Shown here one piece after another: positions 1-8,157 of a DNA stretch of 64,000 nt (positions are counted from its first letter, which is position 1; each line of letters starts with the position of its first letter). Origin of the DNA: Betaproteobacteria bacterium HGW-Betaproteobacteria-11 (GTDB lineage: Bacteria > Pseudomonadota > Gammaproteobacteria > Burkholderiales > Rhodocyclaceae). The notes beneath the pieces were generated by a model, which made no database searches, had not been told where the DNA came from, and saw only the letters and a program-made list of their open reading frames with translations. A program made the translations under genes and the position numbers. The stretch lies in NCBI GenBank assembly GCA_002842395.1, contig PHCV01000005.1:1-64000 (forward strand), in the 5' to 3' direction.

Positions 1-471
1 TTGCGACGCGTTATGCCAAGAACCTGTCGTCTTTCCTTGCAGCCGTTCATGTTCGGTGTATCGCTCTATGGGCCAATATCTCGTGACGACACTATCTAGT
101 TGGTCGTGTGTGCGATACAAAACGAATGCATTGGTTCCAATCTGAGGCGCTCCCGCCTGATTGAATACAGCTTTGATTTGACCTAGTGCATCAAAATACT
201 GATCAGGAAAAATCCGAATGACATACCCATCCTGATAGCTAGCCAGGGGGGCTTGATTTAGGCGTTCAAACGGAACGATGACTCGATTGCTTCTCAATAC
301 ATGGTTCTGGTACGCGCCTTTCGCGCCACCTCTAGGCGTTGCGAAGCCCGCCTTTGCGAGTTTATCCTTGTCCTTTGTAGTCATGAATGCCCAAGGGGCA
401 GATGGGTATACATCGTGCTGCCCGGTGTGCCCCAGAATCTTTCGGCAGGAGTTCGTCAAGCAAAGCGTCAT
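1..471 (-). CDS. Unrecognised coupled gene of the restriction operon (3' end off window)
   Basis: An open frame of 157 codons without a stop runs from an ATG at 471 off the left edge. Its ATG overlaps the hsdS stop in an ATGA (468-471), so translation is probably coupled to hsdS. A second possible start is the methionine at residue 30. Visible peptide stretches include AFMTTKDKDKLAKAGF, SNRVIVPFERLNQ and RYWPIERYTEHERLQ. The product is basic and aromatic-rich and has no signal peptide or membrane segment in the part seen. I do not recognise the family. Position in the operon suggests a restriction or accessory protein, but this is inference; hsdR, if present, must lie further left. Base composition is A+T-richer than the rest of the window. 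Confidence 0.6.
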   Translation of the reverse strand, partial: MTLCLTNSCRKILGHTGQHDVYPSAPWAFMTTKDKDKLAKAGFATPRGGAKGAYQNHVLRSNRVIVPFERLNQAPLASYQDGYVIRIFPDQYFDALGQIKAVFNQAGAPQIGTNAFVLYRTHDQLDSVVTRYWPIERYTEHERLQGKTTGSWHNASQ

Positions 472-1160
472 GCTGCCAGTCCTCCGACCAAGCGTCCTGA
501 AAGAATTACTGGCAACAAAGCAGTATAAAAATGATCGATTCTCTCTTTCAAAGTCTGAAGCTTAAGCACCTCGGAAACTTCGATTGCCGAATGTGACGTT
601 GCGTCCAAACAGAGGGCAAGCTGCTTTGCAGAGGAGATTGTTCGGAGAATTTCCTTCTGTTGTTCAATAGGGGGGACTGCTATTTGAAATTCAAACAAAT
701 CGCCCTTGTACAGCTCTGGATAAGTTGATCCATTTGCGACTGCATCTAAATACCTCTTATTTGCCACGAGCCAATATGCAAGATAGGTTGGCAGAAGCTT
801 TTCTCCGCAAATGAAATTGAGGAACCCTTGATTTGTGCACATTGGAACAGTTGATATTGCTACGGCTCCTACCGGCGCCCGTTTCGTGAGCATTACCGTG
901 CCAACAGGCATTAACTTTGCCGCACTCGACTGCACGCCAATTTCCGTAATATTTCGCTCAGTACTCGACACATAGAGAGCGCCGTTGTTTCTGGTTATTT
1001 CTTTTGGCGTTAGCCAAGCAACATCGCCATCCCAGTATTCATCGATAGAGGTGCTTGGTGTTCCGCCGCTTTCAACGCGCTCTATGAAGCCGGACTTTGG
1101 CTTAGGTTCTAGTGAAATAACTTTCCATCCTTCAGGATGATCCAAAAACGCCTCAGCCAT
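468..1160 (-). CDS. hsdS: Type I restriction specificity subunit, half-size (single target-recognition domain)
   Basis: A 230-residue HsdS-type protein that would select the DNA target for the HsdM methylase. It has one target-recognition domain (about residues 5-165, with GGTPSTSIDEYWDGDVAWLT near the start and AVPPIEQQKEILRTI at the end), followed by one helical conserved region that ends at the stop. Normal HsdS proteins are about 400-450 residues with two recognition domains, so this is half the usual length. Half subunits can dimerise and read a palindromic bipartite site; that is known for the family and inferred here. The start overlaps the end of hsdM by 8 bases. An upstream in-frame ATG at 1202 lies inside hsdM and is less likely. 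Confidence 0.88.
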   Translation of the reverse strand: MAEAFLDHPEGWKVISLEPKPKSGFIERVESGGTPSTSIDEYWDGDVAWLTPKEITRNNGALYVSSTERNITEIGVQSSAAKLMPVGTVMLTKRAPVGAVAISTVPMCTNQGFLNFICGEKLLPTYLAYWLVANKRYLDAVANGSTYPELYKGDLFEFQIAVPPIEQQKEILRTISSAKQLALCLDATSHSAIEVSEVLKLQTLKERIDHFYTALLPVILSGRLVGGLAA

Positions 1161-2694
1161 GGAATAGCTCCTCAAAAATCTTAATTGACTTCTCGACCTC
1201 ACTTGGCAAACTTGTGAGTGCCGCTTTTAGCTCCACAAAATCTTCCTGAAGCTTGGAAATGGCTTGGGTGGTGAGTTCTGATCTATCAAAACCCACGTAG
1301 CGACCAGGAACGAGTGCCCACCTGTGTTCTTCAATGGTTTTGATGTCCACTGATCGACAAAGTCCTGGGACATCGGTGTAGTCGTCAGCTTGGTCAACAC
1401 CTTTCCATCGTTTGTATGCGTCGGCAATCTGCGATATTTCATCTTCTGAAAATTCGCGTCGCGTTCTGTCTACAAGGCTCCCAAGAGACCGCGCGTCTAT
1501 GAACAGCACTTGGCCACGGCGATCAGTGCCGCCCGCAAAATTTTTGTTGCGAGCAAGAACCCAAACGCTTGCCGATATTTGCGTTGAATAAAACAGTTGT
1601 ACCGGCAATGTCAGAACGCAAGCGACAACGTCGTTTTCAACCATAGACTGACGTATCTGGCCTTCGGTCGTTTGATTGGAGGTTAACGAACCGTTTGCAA
1701 GGACTACTCCCGCAGCGCCATTTGGCGCTAAGTGATGCACGATGTGTTGCAGCCAACCATAGTTGGCATTTCCGGTTGGTGGGACGCCATATTTCCAGCG
1801 CACGTCCTCGCGTAGGCGCTCCCCACCCCAATCGGAAATGTTGAATGGTGGGTTAGCGAGGATGTAGTCAGCTTTGAGGTCGCGTAACTCATCTTTGTGA
1901 AAACTGCCTTCGTTGTTCCAGCGAATGTCGGAATCGATGCCGCGCACCGCAAGGTTCATCTTGGCCAACCGCCATGTCGTGTAGTTTGATTCCTGACCAT
2001 AGACGGCGATGTCGCCAATTCGCCCCCCGTGTTCTTGCACGAATTTCTCGGACTGTACGAACATTCCGCCGGAGCCACAGCACGGGTCGTAAATACGACC
2101 TTGGTAAGGTTCCAGCATTTCGACCAGCACTTGTACCACTGAGCGTGGCGTGTAGAACTCGCCACCGCGTTTGCCTTCGGCCCCTGCGAATTGGCCGAGA
2201 AAATATTCGTAGACGCGCCCAAGTATGTCCTTGGATCTGTCCCCATTCTCATTAAGAGCAATTCCGGAAATCAAGTCGATCAGCTCGCCAAGCATCACCT
2301 TGTTGAGCGCAGGCCGGGAGTAGTCCTTGGGCAGCACGCCCTTGAGCGACTCGTTGTCCTTTTCGATGGCGCGCATCGCGTCATCGATCAGCGTGCCAAT
2401 GGTGGGCAACTTGGCGTTGGCCTGCAGGTGCGACCAGCGAGCATCCTTGGGCACCCAGAACACGTTGTCCGCAAGGTATTCGTCCTTGTCCTCGGCGGCC
2501 TGCGGGTCTTCCGCCAGCAGCGCTTTGTGCCGCGCCTCGAAGGCGTCCGAGATGTACTTCAGGAAAATCAGCCCGAGCGCGACGTGCTTGTAGTCGGACG
2601 GCTCCATATTGCCGCGCAGCTTGTCGGCCGCCTTGAACATCTCAGCCTCGAAGCCGAGATTGCCGCCGTTCTTGTTTGTGTCGTTGGTTGCCAT
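1153..2694 (-). CDS. hsdM: Type I restriction-modification DNA methyltransferase subunit
   Basis: A 513-residue N6-adenine methyltransferase subunit of a type I system. It has the N-terminal helical HsdM domain, the SAM-binding motif DPCCGSGGMF near residue 203 and the catalytic NPPF motif near residue 279. Length is normal and the frame is intact. It starts 11 bases after the stop of the WYL regulator and overlaps hsdS by 8 bases, so these genes form one operon. Composition changes inside the gene: the first 400 coding bases are about 60% G+C and the remainder is markedly poorer, which hints at a recombination point. No hsdR is present in the window. Confidence 0.95.
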   Translation of the reverse strand: MATNDTNKNGGNLGFEAEMFKAADKLRGNMEPSDYKHVALGLIFLKYISDAFEARHKALLAEDPQAAEDKDEYLADNVFWVPKDARWSHLQANAKLPTIGTLIDDAMRAIEKDNESLKGVLPKDYSRPALNKVMLGELIDLISGIALNENGDRSKDILGRVYEYFLGQFAGAEGKRGGEFYTPRSVVQVLVEMLEPYQGRIYDPCCGSGGMFVQSEKFVQEHGGRIGDIAVYGQESNYTTWRLAKMNLAVRGIDSDIRWNNEGSFHKDELRDLKADYILANPPFNISDWGGERLREDVRWKYGVPPTGNANYGWLQHIVHHLAPNGAAGVVLANGSLTSNQTTEGQIRQSMVENDVVACVLTLPVQLFYSTQISASVWVLARNKNFAGGTDRRGQVLFIDARSLGSLVDRTRREFSEDEISQIADAYKRWKGVDQADDYTDVPGLCRSVDIKTIEEHRWALVPGRYVGFDRSELTTQAISKLQEDFVELKAALTSLPSEVEKSIKIFEELFHG

Positions 2695-2705
2695 CGTGTT
2701 CTGTC

Positions 2706-3608
2706 CTATTTGCGTGATGTCTTCGCGGTGGGGGCTTGATACCCCGGCGCGAGTTTGGCGTTCTCTACTCCGTACAAGGCCAGCGGGTCGCTAAGCCACA
2801 GGCGGTATTGTTCTTCCTTGAGGCTGTGGTCTGGCGATGCGTCGACGCTCCAGCGCAGCAGCATGTAGCCAGCGACCGCCGCGCGAACCCGCATTCGTAT
2901 CGAGCCGTCGGTCATCCCGTAATCCATCTCGATGATCTCTGGTCGGGAGAGGCGAGGATGCGGAACCAAATCCAGCTCGACGATTCTCGTCCACTGGATG
3001 TCGTTGTCCGGCCGTTCGTGCGACAAAGGTTCTTCATTGAGCACAGTTGGTTGCTCAATCCGCGTAACGACGAAGTCGCGGAACTCACCGGACTTCCGAT
3101 CAAATGATCGAACGTGCCAGCGCAAACCTGTATCCACCAATGCGAACGGGACGATGACGCGTTCGGACTCGCCACTGCTCATTGAGTGGTAATGAATCGC
3201 CACCGGGCGCTTGGCATGGATGGCCCGGCAGATGGGGGCCAAGACTTCCATTTGCGGGTTGCTCAAGGCGGCAGGAGATTCACAGGGAAGCAATGGCTTC
3301 GTCTCGCCATCTACCCCGTCACCAAAACCCAGCGACAGCGCCGACAATACGCGCTGTGGCGCGTGTTCAAAAATTGGGGAGAAGGCTTTGCCGATGCGGT
3401 AAACCTTGCTGCTTCCGTCGAACTCGATGTTCTGCGGGGCGATCTCCCGGTACATCGCCAAATCGCGGGTTGCACCAGCCGGGGCAACACCAAATCGGGC
3501 AGCTAGATCAGGCCGACCGATCTCGCCCATGAAGTTGAGACGGAACTCAACGTAGGCCAGACGCTCCCGCTGGGCGTGGCTCAAACTCTCGACACGCTGG
3601 GGGTGCAT
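2706..3608 (-). CDS. WYL-domain transcriptional regulator, BrxR/CapW type
   Basis: A 300-residue regulator with an N-terminal winged helix (RPDLAARFGVAPAGATRDL), a central WYL domain (about residues 120-200, with GLRWHVRSFDRKSGEFRDF) and a C-terminal extension. This is the three-part layout of BrxR/CapW proteins, which repress defence operons and are thought to respond to infection signals through the WYL domain. I chose the ATG at 3608 because GAGGAG lies 9 bases upstream; a GTG at 3629 is in frame but has no Shine-Dalgarno sequence. It heads the hsdM-hsdS operon, and an imperfect palindrome upstream (3683-3709) is a plausible operator. The family call is from layout and motifs, not a search. 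Confidence 0.8.
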   Translation of the reverse strand: MHPQRVESLSHAQRERLAYVEFRLNFMGEIGRPDLAARFGVAPAGATRDLAMYREIAPQNIEFDGSSKVYRIGKAFSPIFEHAPQRVLSALSLGFGDGVDGETKPLLPCESPAALSNPQMEVLAPICRAIHAKRPVAIHYHSMSSGESERVIVPFALVDTGLRWHVRSFDRKSGEFRDFVVTRIEQPTVLNEEPLSHERPDNDIQWTRIVELDLVPHPRLSRPEIIEMDYGMTDGSIRMRVRAAVAGYMLLRWSVDASPDHSLKEEQYRLWLSDPLALYGVENAKLAPGYQAPTAKTSRK

Positions 3609-3682
3609 GCTCAAGCGCTCCTCATCCACAAGAAGCGACGGTAAGACCGAAAAACGCGGATTGATTGCTCATTGCACGACCA

Positions 3683-3709
3683 TTAATATCATCAAAGTGA
3701 TGACATTAT
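3683..3709 (-). promoter_or_regulatory. Palindromic operator candidate upstream of the WYL regulator
   Basis: Perfect inverted repeat TCATCA-AAG-TGATGA (3689-3703) inside a longer imperfect palindrome whose 12-base arms match at 10 positions. It lies 75-100 bp upstream of the chosen regulator start, in the only non-coding gap before that operon. BrxR-type regulators bind inverted repeats near their own promoter, so autoregulation is a reasonable inference. No convincing -35/-10 pair was found. Confidence 0.5.
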
Positions 3710-3800
3710 GCGCCACTGCTTGAGTCTGAGCAAGTGGTCAGTCCGGACAAATCATCGAAACCACGCCCTCAAGGTCAAAACGTTGCTATCCTTGTCGGGA

Positions 3801-3835
3801 TGCGGACGCGGGTTCGGTTCCGTGTTCCACCACCA
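3801..3835 (+). repeat. Decayed tmRNA (ssrA) 3'-end copy, probable island attachment site
   Basis: TGCGGACGCGGGTTCGGTTC (3801-3820) followed by a CCACCA-type end (3827-3832) closely resembles the 3' end of bacterial tmRNA, whose T-arm usually reads GGACGCGGGTTCRANTCCCG. The 3' half of the T-stem is mutated here (CCGTG instead of CCCGC), so it cannot be a working tmRNA end. No tmRNA body or tag-peptide frame is visible nearby. Integrases often leave such a copy where an island has inserted into ssrA. It separates the restriction operon from the core-like pst genes. Confidence 0.45.
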
Positions 3836-3844
3836 CTTTTCAAA

Positions 3845-3864
3845 GGCCAGACTTTGCTCTGGCC
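3845..3864 (+). terminator. Hairpin after the ssrA-like end
   Basis: Perfect 7-bp stem GGCCAGA / TCTGGCC with a 6-base loop, 9 bases after the ssrA-like CCACCA. It lacks a good T-run (GCGTTT follows). Its position suits a relic of the tmRNA terminator. Confidence 0.35.
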
Positions 3865-3992
3865 TGCGTTTGGCAGCGGTTCATGCTGACCGTCCTGCCG
3901 CCGCTCTGTGTCCCCGTGGCATTTGTTGCGCCCTCGTTCCCTTGTTTTTTAATCCTCGCCCAAGCCATTTGTGCGGCCGATGTGTCGGCGTG

Positions 3993-4025
3993 TGTAACGT
4001 GACTGAAACATTGGCCCTCTATCCT
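3993..4025 (+). promoter_or_regulatory. Pho-box-like promoter of pstS
   Basis: Two related half-sites, TGTAAC (3993-3998) and TGAAAC (4004-4009), are exactly 11 bp apart, as in the PhoB box (CTGTCAT-like heptamers with 4-bp spacers). A -10-like TATCCT (4020-4025) lies 10 bp downstream, matching the usual arrangement where the Pho box replaces the -35. The half-sites are only moderately like the enterobacterial consensus. Confidence 0.5.
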
Positions 4026-4094
4026 GCCTCAGGCAAAGGTCGTTGCAGTCCAAAGACGTCGTTTCCCCGAATCTCAACCAAGGAGTTCCACACC

Positions 4095-5075
4095 ATGCGT
4101 CACAAAACCATTCTCGCAGCACTGGGCTTTCTCACCACCGCGCTGATCGGGCAAAGCGCGCTGGCGGCTGCGGTCGAAGTTGATCCCAAGCTGCCGGTTT
4201 ACCAGAAGGTCAGCGGCGTGGCCGGCAATTTCACCAGCGTCGGCTCGGATACGCTGAACAACCTGATGACCTTCTGGGCCGAGGAATACAAGCGGGCCTA
4301 TCCCAATGTCAACATTCAGATCCAGGGCGCCGGTTCGTCCACCGCGCCGCCGGCGCTGACCGAAGGCACCTCCAACTTCGGCCCGATGAGCCGGCCGATG
4401 AACGCCAAGGAAATCGAAGCCTTCGAGAAGAAGCATGGCTACAAGCCGACCGCCGTGCCGGTGGCGATCGACGCCCTGGCGGTCTATGTCAACAAGGACA
4501 ATCCGATCAAGGGACTGACCATGGCGCAGGTTGATGCGATTTTCTCGCCGACGCGCAAATGCGGTCATCCGAGCGATATCACCAAGTGGGGCGAGGCTGG
4601 CATGAGCGGCGAATGGGCGTCCCGGCCGATCGCACTGTACGGCCGCAACTCGGTTTCCGGTACCTACGGCTACTTCAAGGAACACGCACTGTGCAAGGGT
4701 GACTTCAAGAAGAATGTCGCCGAGCAGCCTGGTTCCGCCTCGGTGGTGCAGAGCGTGACCGGTCAGCTCAATGCCATCGGCTATTCCGGCATCGGCTACA
4801 AGACCTCCGGCGTGCGCGCCGTGCCGCTGGCCAGGAAAGAAGGCTCGCCGTTTATCGAGGCAGATCCGAAAGATGCCCTCAATGGCACCTATCCCCTGGC
4901 GCGGGTGCTGTATGTCTATGTGAACAAAAAACCCAATCAGGCGCTGCCGCCGCTGGAGCGCGAGTTCTTCAAGATGGTGTTGTCCAGGCAGGGGCAGACC
5001 GTCGTGGTCAAGGATGGCTTCGTGCCGATGCCGGCCAAGATGGCCTCCGATGCACTGGCTGAAATCCTGAAATAA
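4095..5075 (+). CDS. pstS: Phosphate ABC transporter periplasmic binding protein
   Basis: A 326-residue PstS-family protein that captures phosphate in the periplasm for PstCAB. A signal peptide (residues 1-25, ending QSALAAA) precedes the mature protein. Binding-site segments seen are [34 protein letters not shown] and [13 protein letters not shown]. The ATG at 4095 follows AGGAG (4081-4085) and is the only start that gives a signal peptide. It is first in pstS-lipoprotein-pstC-pstA-pstB, behind a Pho-box-like promoter. A hairpin after the stop (5095-5122) may stabilise or partly end the pstS transcript, as binding-protein genes usually need higher expression. Confidence 0.93.
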   Translation: MRHKTILAALGFLTTALIGQSALAAAVEVDPKLPVYQKVSGVAGNFTSVGSDTLNNLMTFWAEEYKRAYPNVNIQIQGAGSSTAPPALTEGTSNFGPMSRPMNAKEIEAFEKKHGYKPTAVPVAIDALAVYVNKDNPIKGLTMAQVDAIFSPTRKCGHPSDITKWGEAGMSGEWASRPIALYGRNSVSGTYGYFKEHALCKGDFKKNVAEQPGSASVVQSVTGQLNAIGYSGIGYKTSGVRAVPLARKEGSPFIEADPKDALNGTYPLARVLYVYVNKKPNQALPPLEREFFKMVLSRQGQTVVVKDGFVPMPAKMASDALAEILK

Positions 5076-5094
5076 GTCTGTTGCGGCGTATCGA

Positions 5095-5122
5095 GCGGAT
5101 TCTGGCTCGGGCCGGAATCCGC
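5095..5122 (+). other. RNA hairpin downstream of pstS
   Basis: Perfect 8-bp inverted repeat GCGGATTC / GAATCCGC with a 12-base loop, 20 bases after the pstS stop. No T-run follows, so it is more likely a stabilising or attenuating structure than a full terminator. Confidence 0.5.
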
Positions 5123-5166
5123 GGCCGAAAGAGAAATCATTGCGAAGCGAGATCAAGGGGAATTCC

Positions 5167-5769
5167 ATGAATGACAACGTCCTGCGCATTACCGCGCTGA
5201 TTGCTGCCCTGGCTGTTGCCGGCCTTGGCGGTTGTGCAACCCACGGCGAGAGCGCGCACGCGGATACGGCCCAGCCGGTGGCCGCAAGCGAACCGAAAAC
5301 CGTGGCGGAACAGAATCTGTTCCTGACCTTTCACGAGAATGGACGCCTCTATGTCCTGGGCGATCCGAAGCTGCAACAGATTTTTCTCGAAACCAATGAA
5401 GTCGCCCTGACGCGAACGCGGATTGGCGATGGGCCGGATGGCCGCACGCTGGTTTTCGGCATGAACAAGAACGATGCCAAGCGGGGTGGCCCGACCGATG
5501 CCGAGCTGCTTTACGACGGCAAGCAGGTTCCCCAGGGCCCGTTTTATGGCGAAGTATTCAAGAACGGCCGCATCTATGTGTTCGTCGACTGGAAAGACAT
5601 GGCTGGGTACCTGAAACATGGTGAAGTGCCGCTGACCTACACCGAGGTTGGCGCCGGGCCGAAGGGCGAGACCGTGGTTTACGCGTTGAACAAGGAATCG
5701 GCCAAACAGGGTACTCCGGTGGCTGCGGTCGAGCGTTTCCATAGGCAACATTCAGCCGTCGCCAAGTAA
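5167..5769 (+). CDS. Lipoprotein with two tandem repeats, in the pst operon
   Basis: A 200-residue predicted lipoprotein of unknown function. A signal sequence ends in the lipobox LGGC (Cys23), so the mature protein should be lipid-anchored. The rest is two similar units of about 50 residues, FHENGRLYVLGDPKLQQIF (near residue 57) and FKNGRIYVFVDWKDMAGYL (near residue 130). Each ends in a GP(D/K)G-(R/E)T-hydrophobic strand and then N-K. ATG 5167 follows AAGGGG with good spacing. It lies between pstS and pstC and is followed by a terminator-like hairpin. A role in phosphate uptake or sensing is suggested only by position. Confidence 0.85.
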   Translation: MNDNVLRITALIAALAVAGLGGCATHGESAHADTAQPVAASEPKTVAEQNLFLTFHENGRLYVLGDPKLQQIFLETNEVALTRTRIGDGPDGRTLVFGMNKNDAKRGGPTDAELLYDGKQVPQGPFYGEVFKNGRIYVFVDWKDMAGYLKHGEVPLTYTEVGAGPKGETVVYALNKESAKQGTPVAAVERFHRQHSAVAK

Positions 5770-5779
5770 AAGCCAATAG

Positions 5780-5813
5780 AATCCCGGCCTGGCTGCGGCT
5801 GGCCGGGATTTTA
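5780..5813 (+). terminator. Rho-independent terminator or attenuator before pstC
   Basis: 10-bp perfect stem AATCCCGGCC / GGCCGGGATT with an 11-base loop and a TTTT tail. It ends pstS-lipoprotein transcripts at least in part, so pstCAB may be expressed at a lower level or by read-through. Confidence 0.75.
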
Positions 5814-5887
5814 TGCGTCTCGGGTTCCATTCCCTGCTCCCGCTGCATTGGTTGCACCATCGATTGCCCTGATGATCCGTCGCCCTC

Positions 5888-8146
5888 ATGAATGACCCGC
5901 ACTCAAATCTGCAGACCATTGCCGGCGCCATGCGCCAGCGGTTGCTGATCGACAGCCTGTTCCGTTATGTGATGGTGCTGGGCGGGATCAGTGTCATCGT
6001 CGCCATCAGCCTGATCTTCTTTTATCTGGCGAGCGTGGCCTATCCCCTGTTCAAGCCGGTGAAGGTCGATGCCTGGCAGAGCTTTGCCGTTCCCGGCGGC
6101 AAGGATGGGCAGACGGTGCATCTGGCCTCCGAGGAGCAGCGCGAAATCGGCGCACGCTTTACCGACCAGGGTGTGGTGCATTTCTTCAATCTGCATGATG
6201 GCGTACCGCGCGGCGAATTCAGGATTGCGTTTCCCCCCGGCGTGGCCATCACCAGTTTTGCTGCCGGTGATCCTGACCACTACACCGCGGCCTATGGCTT
6301 GGCCGATGGCCGGGTCGTCGTTGTCGGACAAAAGTATGGCACGCACTTCGATGCGGACAACCGGCGGGTCATCACACCGGAAATCGATTATCCGCTGGGC
6401 GAAACTCCGCTGGAAATCGATCCGCAGCACGCCGCCATCGATCGGCTGGCGGTGCAGAGCAGCGACGAGGGCACGACACTGGTGGCCTTGACCCATGATG
6501 GCCGCCTGCTGCTGACGGGTTTGACGGCCACCACGAACATGCTGACCGGCGAGCAGAGCGTCGAGAAGAGCGGCAGCACATTGGACAAGGTGGAAGGCTC
6601 GATCCAGCAGCTGATCGTCGAAGTCAAACAACGCGAACTTTATGTCGCCCACGATGGCCGTTTCATCACCCATTTCGACATCACGGACAAGTCCGCGCCG
6701 CGGCGGATTCAGACGCAGCAAGTCGTTCCGGAAGAGGAGTCGATCAGCGCGCTCACCATACTCAGCGGCGGTTTCTCGCTGATCGTCGGTACCGACAAGG
6801 GCAGCCTCGGTCAGTGGTTCCTGGTGCGGGATGCGGAGAATAACTACACCTTGACCCACATTCGCGATTTCAAGCCGATGCCCGGCAGAATCACGACCCT
6901 GGCACCCGAGTATTTTCGCAAGGGCTTCATCGCCGGTGATACGCAGGGCAATCTCGGACTCTATTACGCCACGGCGCATAAGTTGCTCTGGCGTGAATCG
7001 GTGGGCAAGGGGAATATCCTGGCAGCGGAAACCACGCCGCGCGGCAATGGACTGATAATCCAGAGCGCGGACGGAAAGCTGTACACAGCCCAGGTCGACA
7101 ACGAATTCCCGGAAGTCTCGTTCTCCTCGTTGTGGGAAAAGGTCTGGTACGAAAGCTATGAGAAACCGGAATACATCTGGCAGTCGGCGGCGGCGACCAA
7201 CGATTTCGAGGCGAAATTCAGTTTGACGCCGCTGACGCTGGGCACGCTCAAGGCATCGTTTTACGCGATGCTCCTGGCGGTGCCGCTGGCGTTGTTCTCG
7301 GCGATCTTCGGCGCTTATTTCATGGCGCCTGGCATGCGCAAGGTGGCCAAACCGTCGATCGAGATCATGGCCGCGCTACCGACTGTCATTCTCGGTTTTC
7401 TTGCCGGCCTGTGGCTGGCGCCGCTGATCGAGAACAACCTGGCCGGCACGCTGCTGGTGTTCGTCGTCTTGCCGATGGTCATCATGGCGGCTGCCTATCT
7501 CTGGCATGTGCTGCCGGAAAGCCTCACGGCGCGGGTCAAACCGGGCTGGGAAGCCGCTCTCCTGGTGCCGGTGGTGATCTTCGGCATCTGGCTGGCCTTT
7601 CGCATCGGGCATCCGCTCGAAGCGGCTTTTTTCGGTGGCGACATGCCCTTTTGGCTGACGCACGAGATGGGAATCACCTATGAGCAGCGCAACTCGCTGG
7701 TGGTCGGGATTGCCATGGGGTTCGCGGTCATTCCGACCATTTTCTCGATTGCCGAAGATGCGATTTTCAGCGTTCCCAAGCATTTCACGACCGGTTCCCT
7801 GGCCTTGGGGGCGACTCGCTGGCAGACCTTGCAGAATGTCATCCTGCCGACCGCCAGCCCCGGCATTTTTTCCGCCGTGATGATCGGCCTGGGCCGCGCC
7901 GTGGGTGAAACCATGATCGTGCTGATGGCGACAGGAAATACTGCTGTCATGGATCTGAGCATGTTCACCGGCTTCCGTACGCTGGCGGCCAACATCGGCG
8001 TCGAGATGCCGGAGGCCGCCGTCGGCACGACGCATTTCCGTTTGCTGTTCGTTTCGGCCCTGGTGCTGTTCGCCTTCACCTTCGTGGTGAATACGGCGGC
8101 TGAATTGGTTCGCCAACGACTCCGCGAAAAGTACAGTGAGTGTTGA
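5888..8146 (+). CDS. pstC: Phosphate ABC transporter permease PstC, long form
   Basis: A 752-residue inner-membrane permease subunit, more than twice the length of the E. coli protein (319). One membrane segment near residues 28-50 is followed by about 390 residues of predicted periplasmic, beta-rich sequence. The usual six-helix permease follows from about residue 455. The EAA loop that contacts PstB is seen near residue 640 (ALGATRWQTLQNVILP). Long PstC proteins of this kind occur in several proteobacteria; the function of the periplasmic insert is not established. ATG 5888 has a weak Shine-Dalgarno sequence, so low expression relative to pstS is likely. Confidence 0.92.
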   Translation: MNDPHSNLQTIAGAMRQRLLIDSLFRYVMVLGGISVIVAISLIFFYLASVAYPLFKPVKVDAWQSFAVPGGKDGQTVHLASEEQREIGARFTDQGVVHFFNLHDGVPRGEFRIAFPPGVAITSFAAGDPDHYTAAYGLADGRVVVVGQKYGTHFDADNRRVITPEIDYPLGETPLEIDPQHAAIDRLAVQSSDEGTTLVALTHDGRLLLTGLTATTNMLTGEQSVEKSGSTLDKVEGSIQQLIVEVKQRELYVAHDGRFITHFDITDKSAPRRIQTQQVVPEEESISALTILSGGFSLIVGTDKGSLGQWFLVRDAENNYTLTHIRDFKPMPGRITTLAPEYFRKGFIAGDTQGNLGLYYATAHKLLWRESVGKGNILAAETTPRGNGLIIQSADGKLYTAQVDNEFPEVSFSSLWEKVWYESYEKPEYIWQSAAATNDFEAKFSLTPLTLGTLKASFYAMLLAVPLALFSAIFGAYFMAPGMRKVAKPSIEIMAALPTVILGFLAGLWLAPLIENNLAGTLLVFVVLPMVIMAAAYLWHVLPESLTARVKPGWEAALLVPVVIFGIWLAFRIGHPLEAAFFGGDMPFWLTHEMGITYEQRNSLVVGIAMGFAVIPTIFSIAEDAIFSVPKHFTTGSLALGATRWQTLQNVILPTASPGIFSAVMIGLGRAVGETMIVLMATGNTAVMDLSMFTGFRTLAANIGVEMPEAAVGTTHFRLLFVSALVLFAFTFVVNTAAELVRQRLREKYSEC

Positions 8147-8157
8147 GGAATGAGACG

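Larger units (their letters stand above)
3710..4094. other. Non-coding gap between defence operon and pst operon
   Basis: No credible gene is present. The gap holds the ssrA-like end, its hairpin and the Pho-box-like promoter of pstS, which are listed separately. A frame open from 3708 into pstS has no start signal or protein-like sequence before the PstS signal peptide. Confidence 0.7.

Noticed and set aside
278-565. Plus-strand open frames of 75-95 codons at the left edge
   Set aside because: They lie opposite the better-supported minus-strand frame that is coupled to hsdS, and have no ribosome site or protein-like composition.
3801-3835. A functional tRNA or tmRNA gene
   Set aside because: Only the 3' end is recognisable, the T-stem is not paired, and no acceptor or tag-coding part lies upstream.
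3708-4094. N-terminal extension of pstS by 129 codons
   Set aside because: The extension would hide the signal peptide and crosses the ssrA-like relic and promoter; AGGAG precedes the ATG at 4095.
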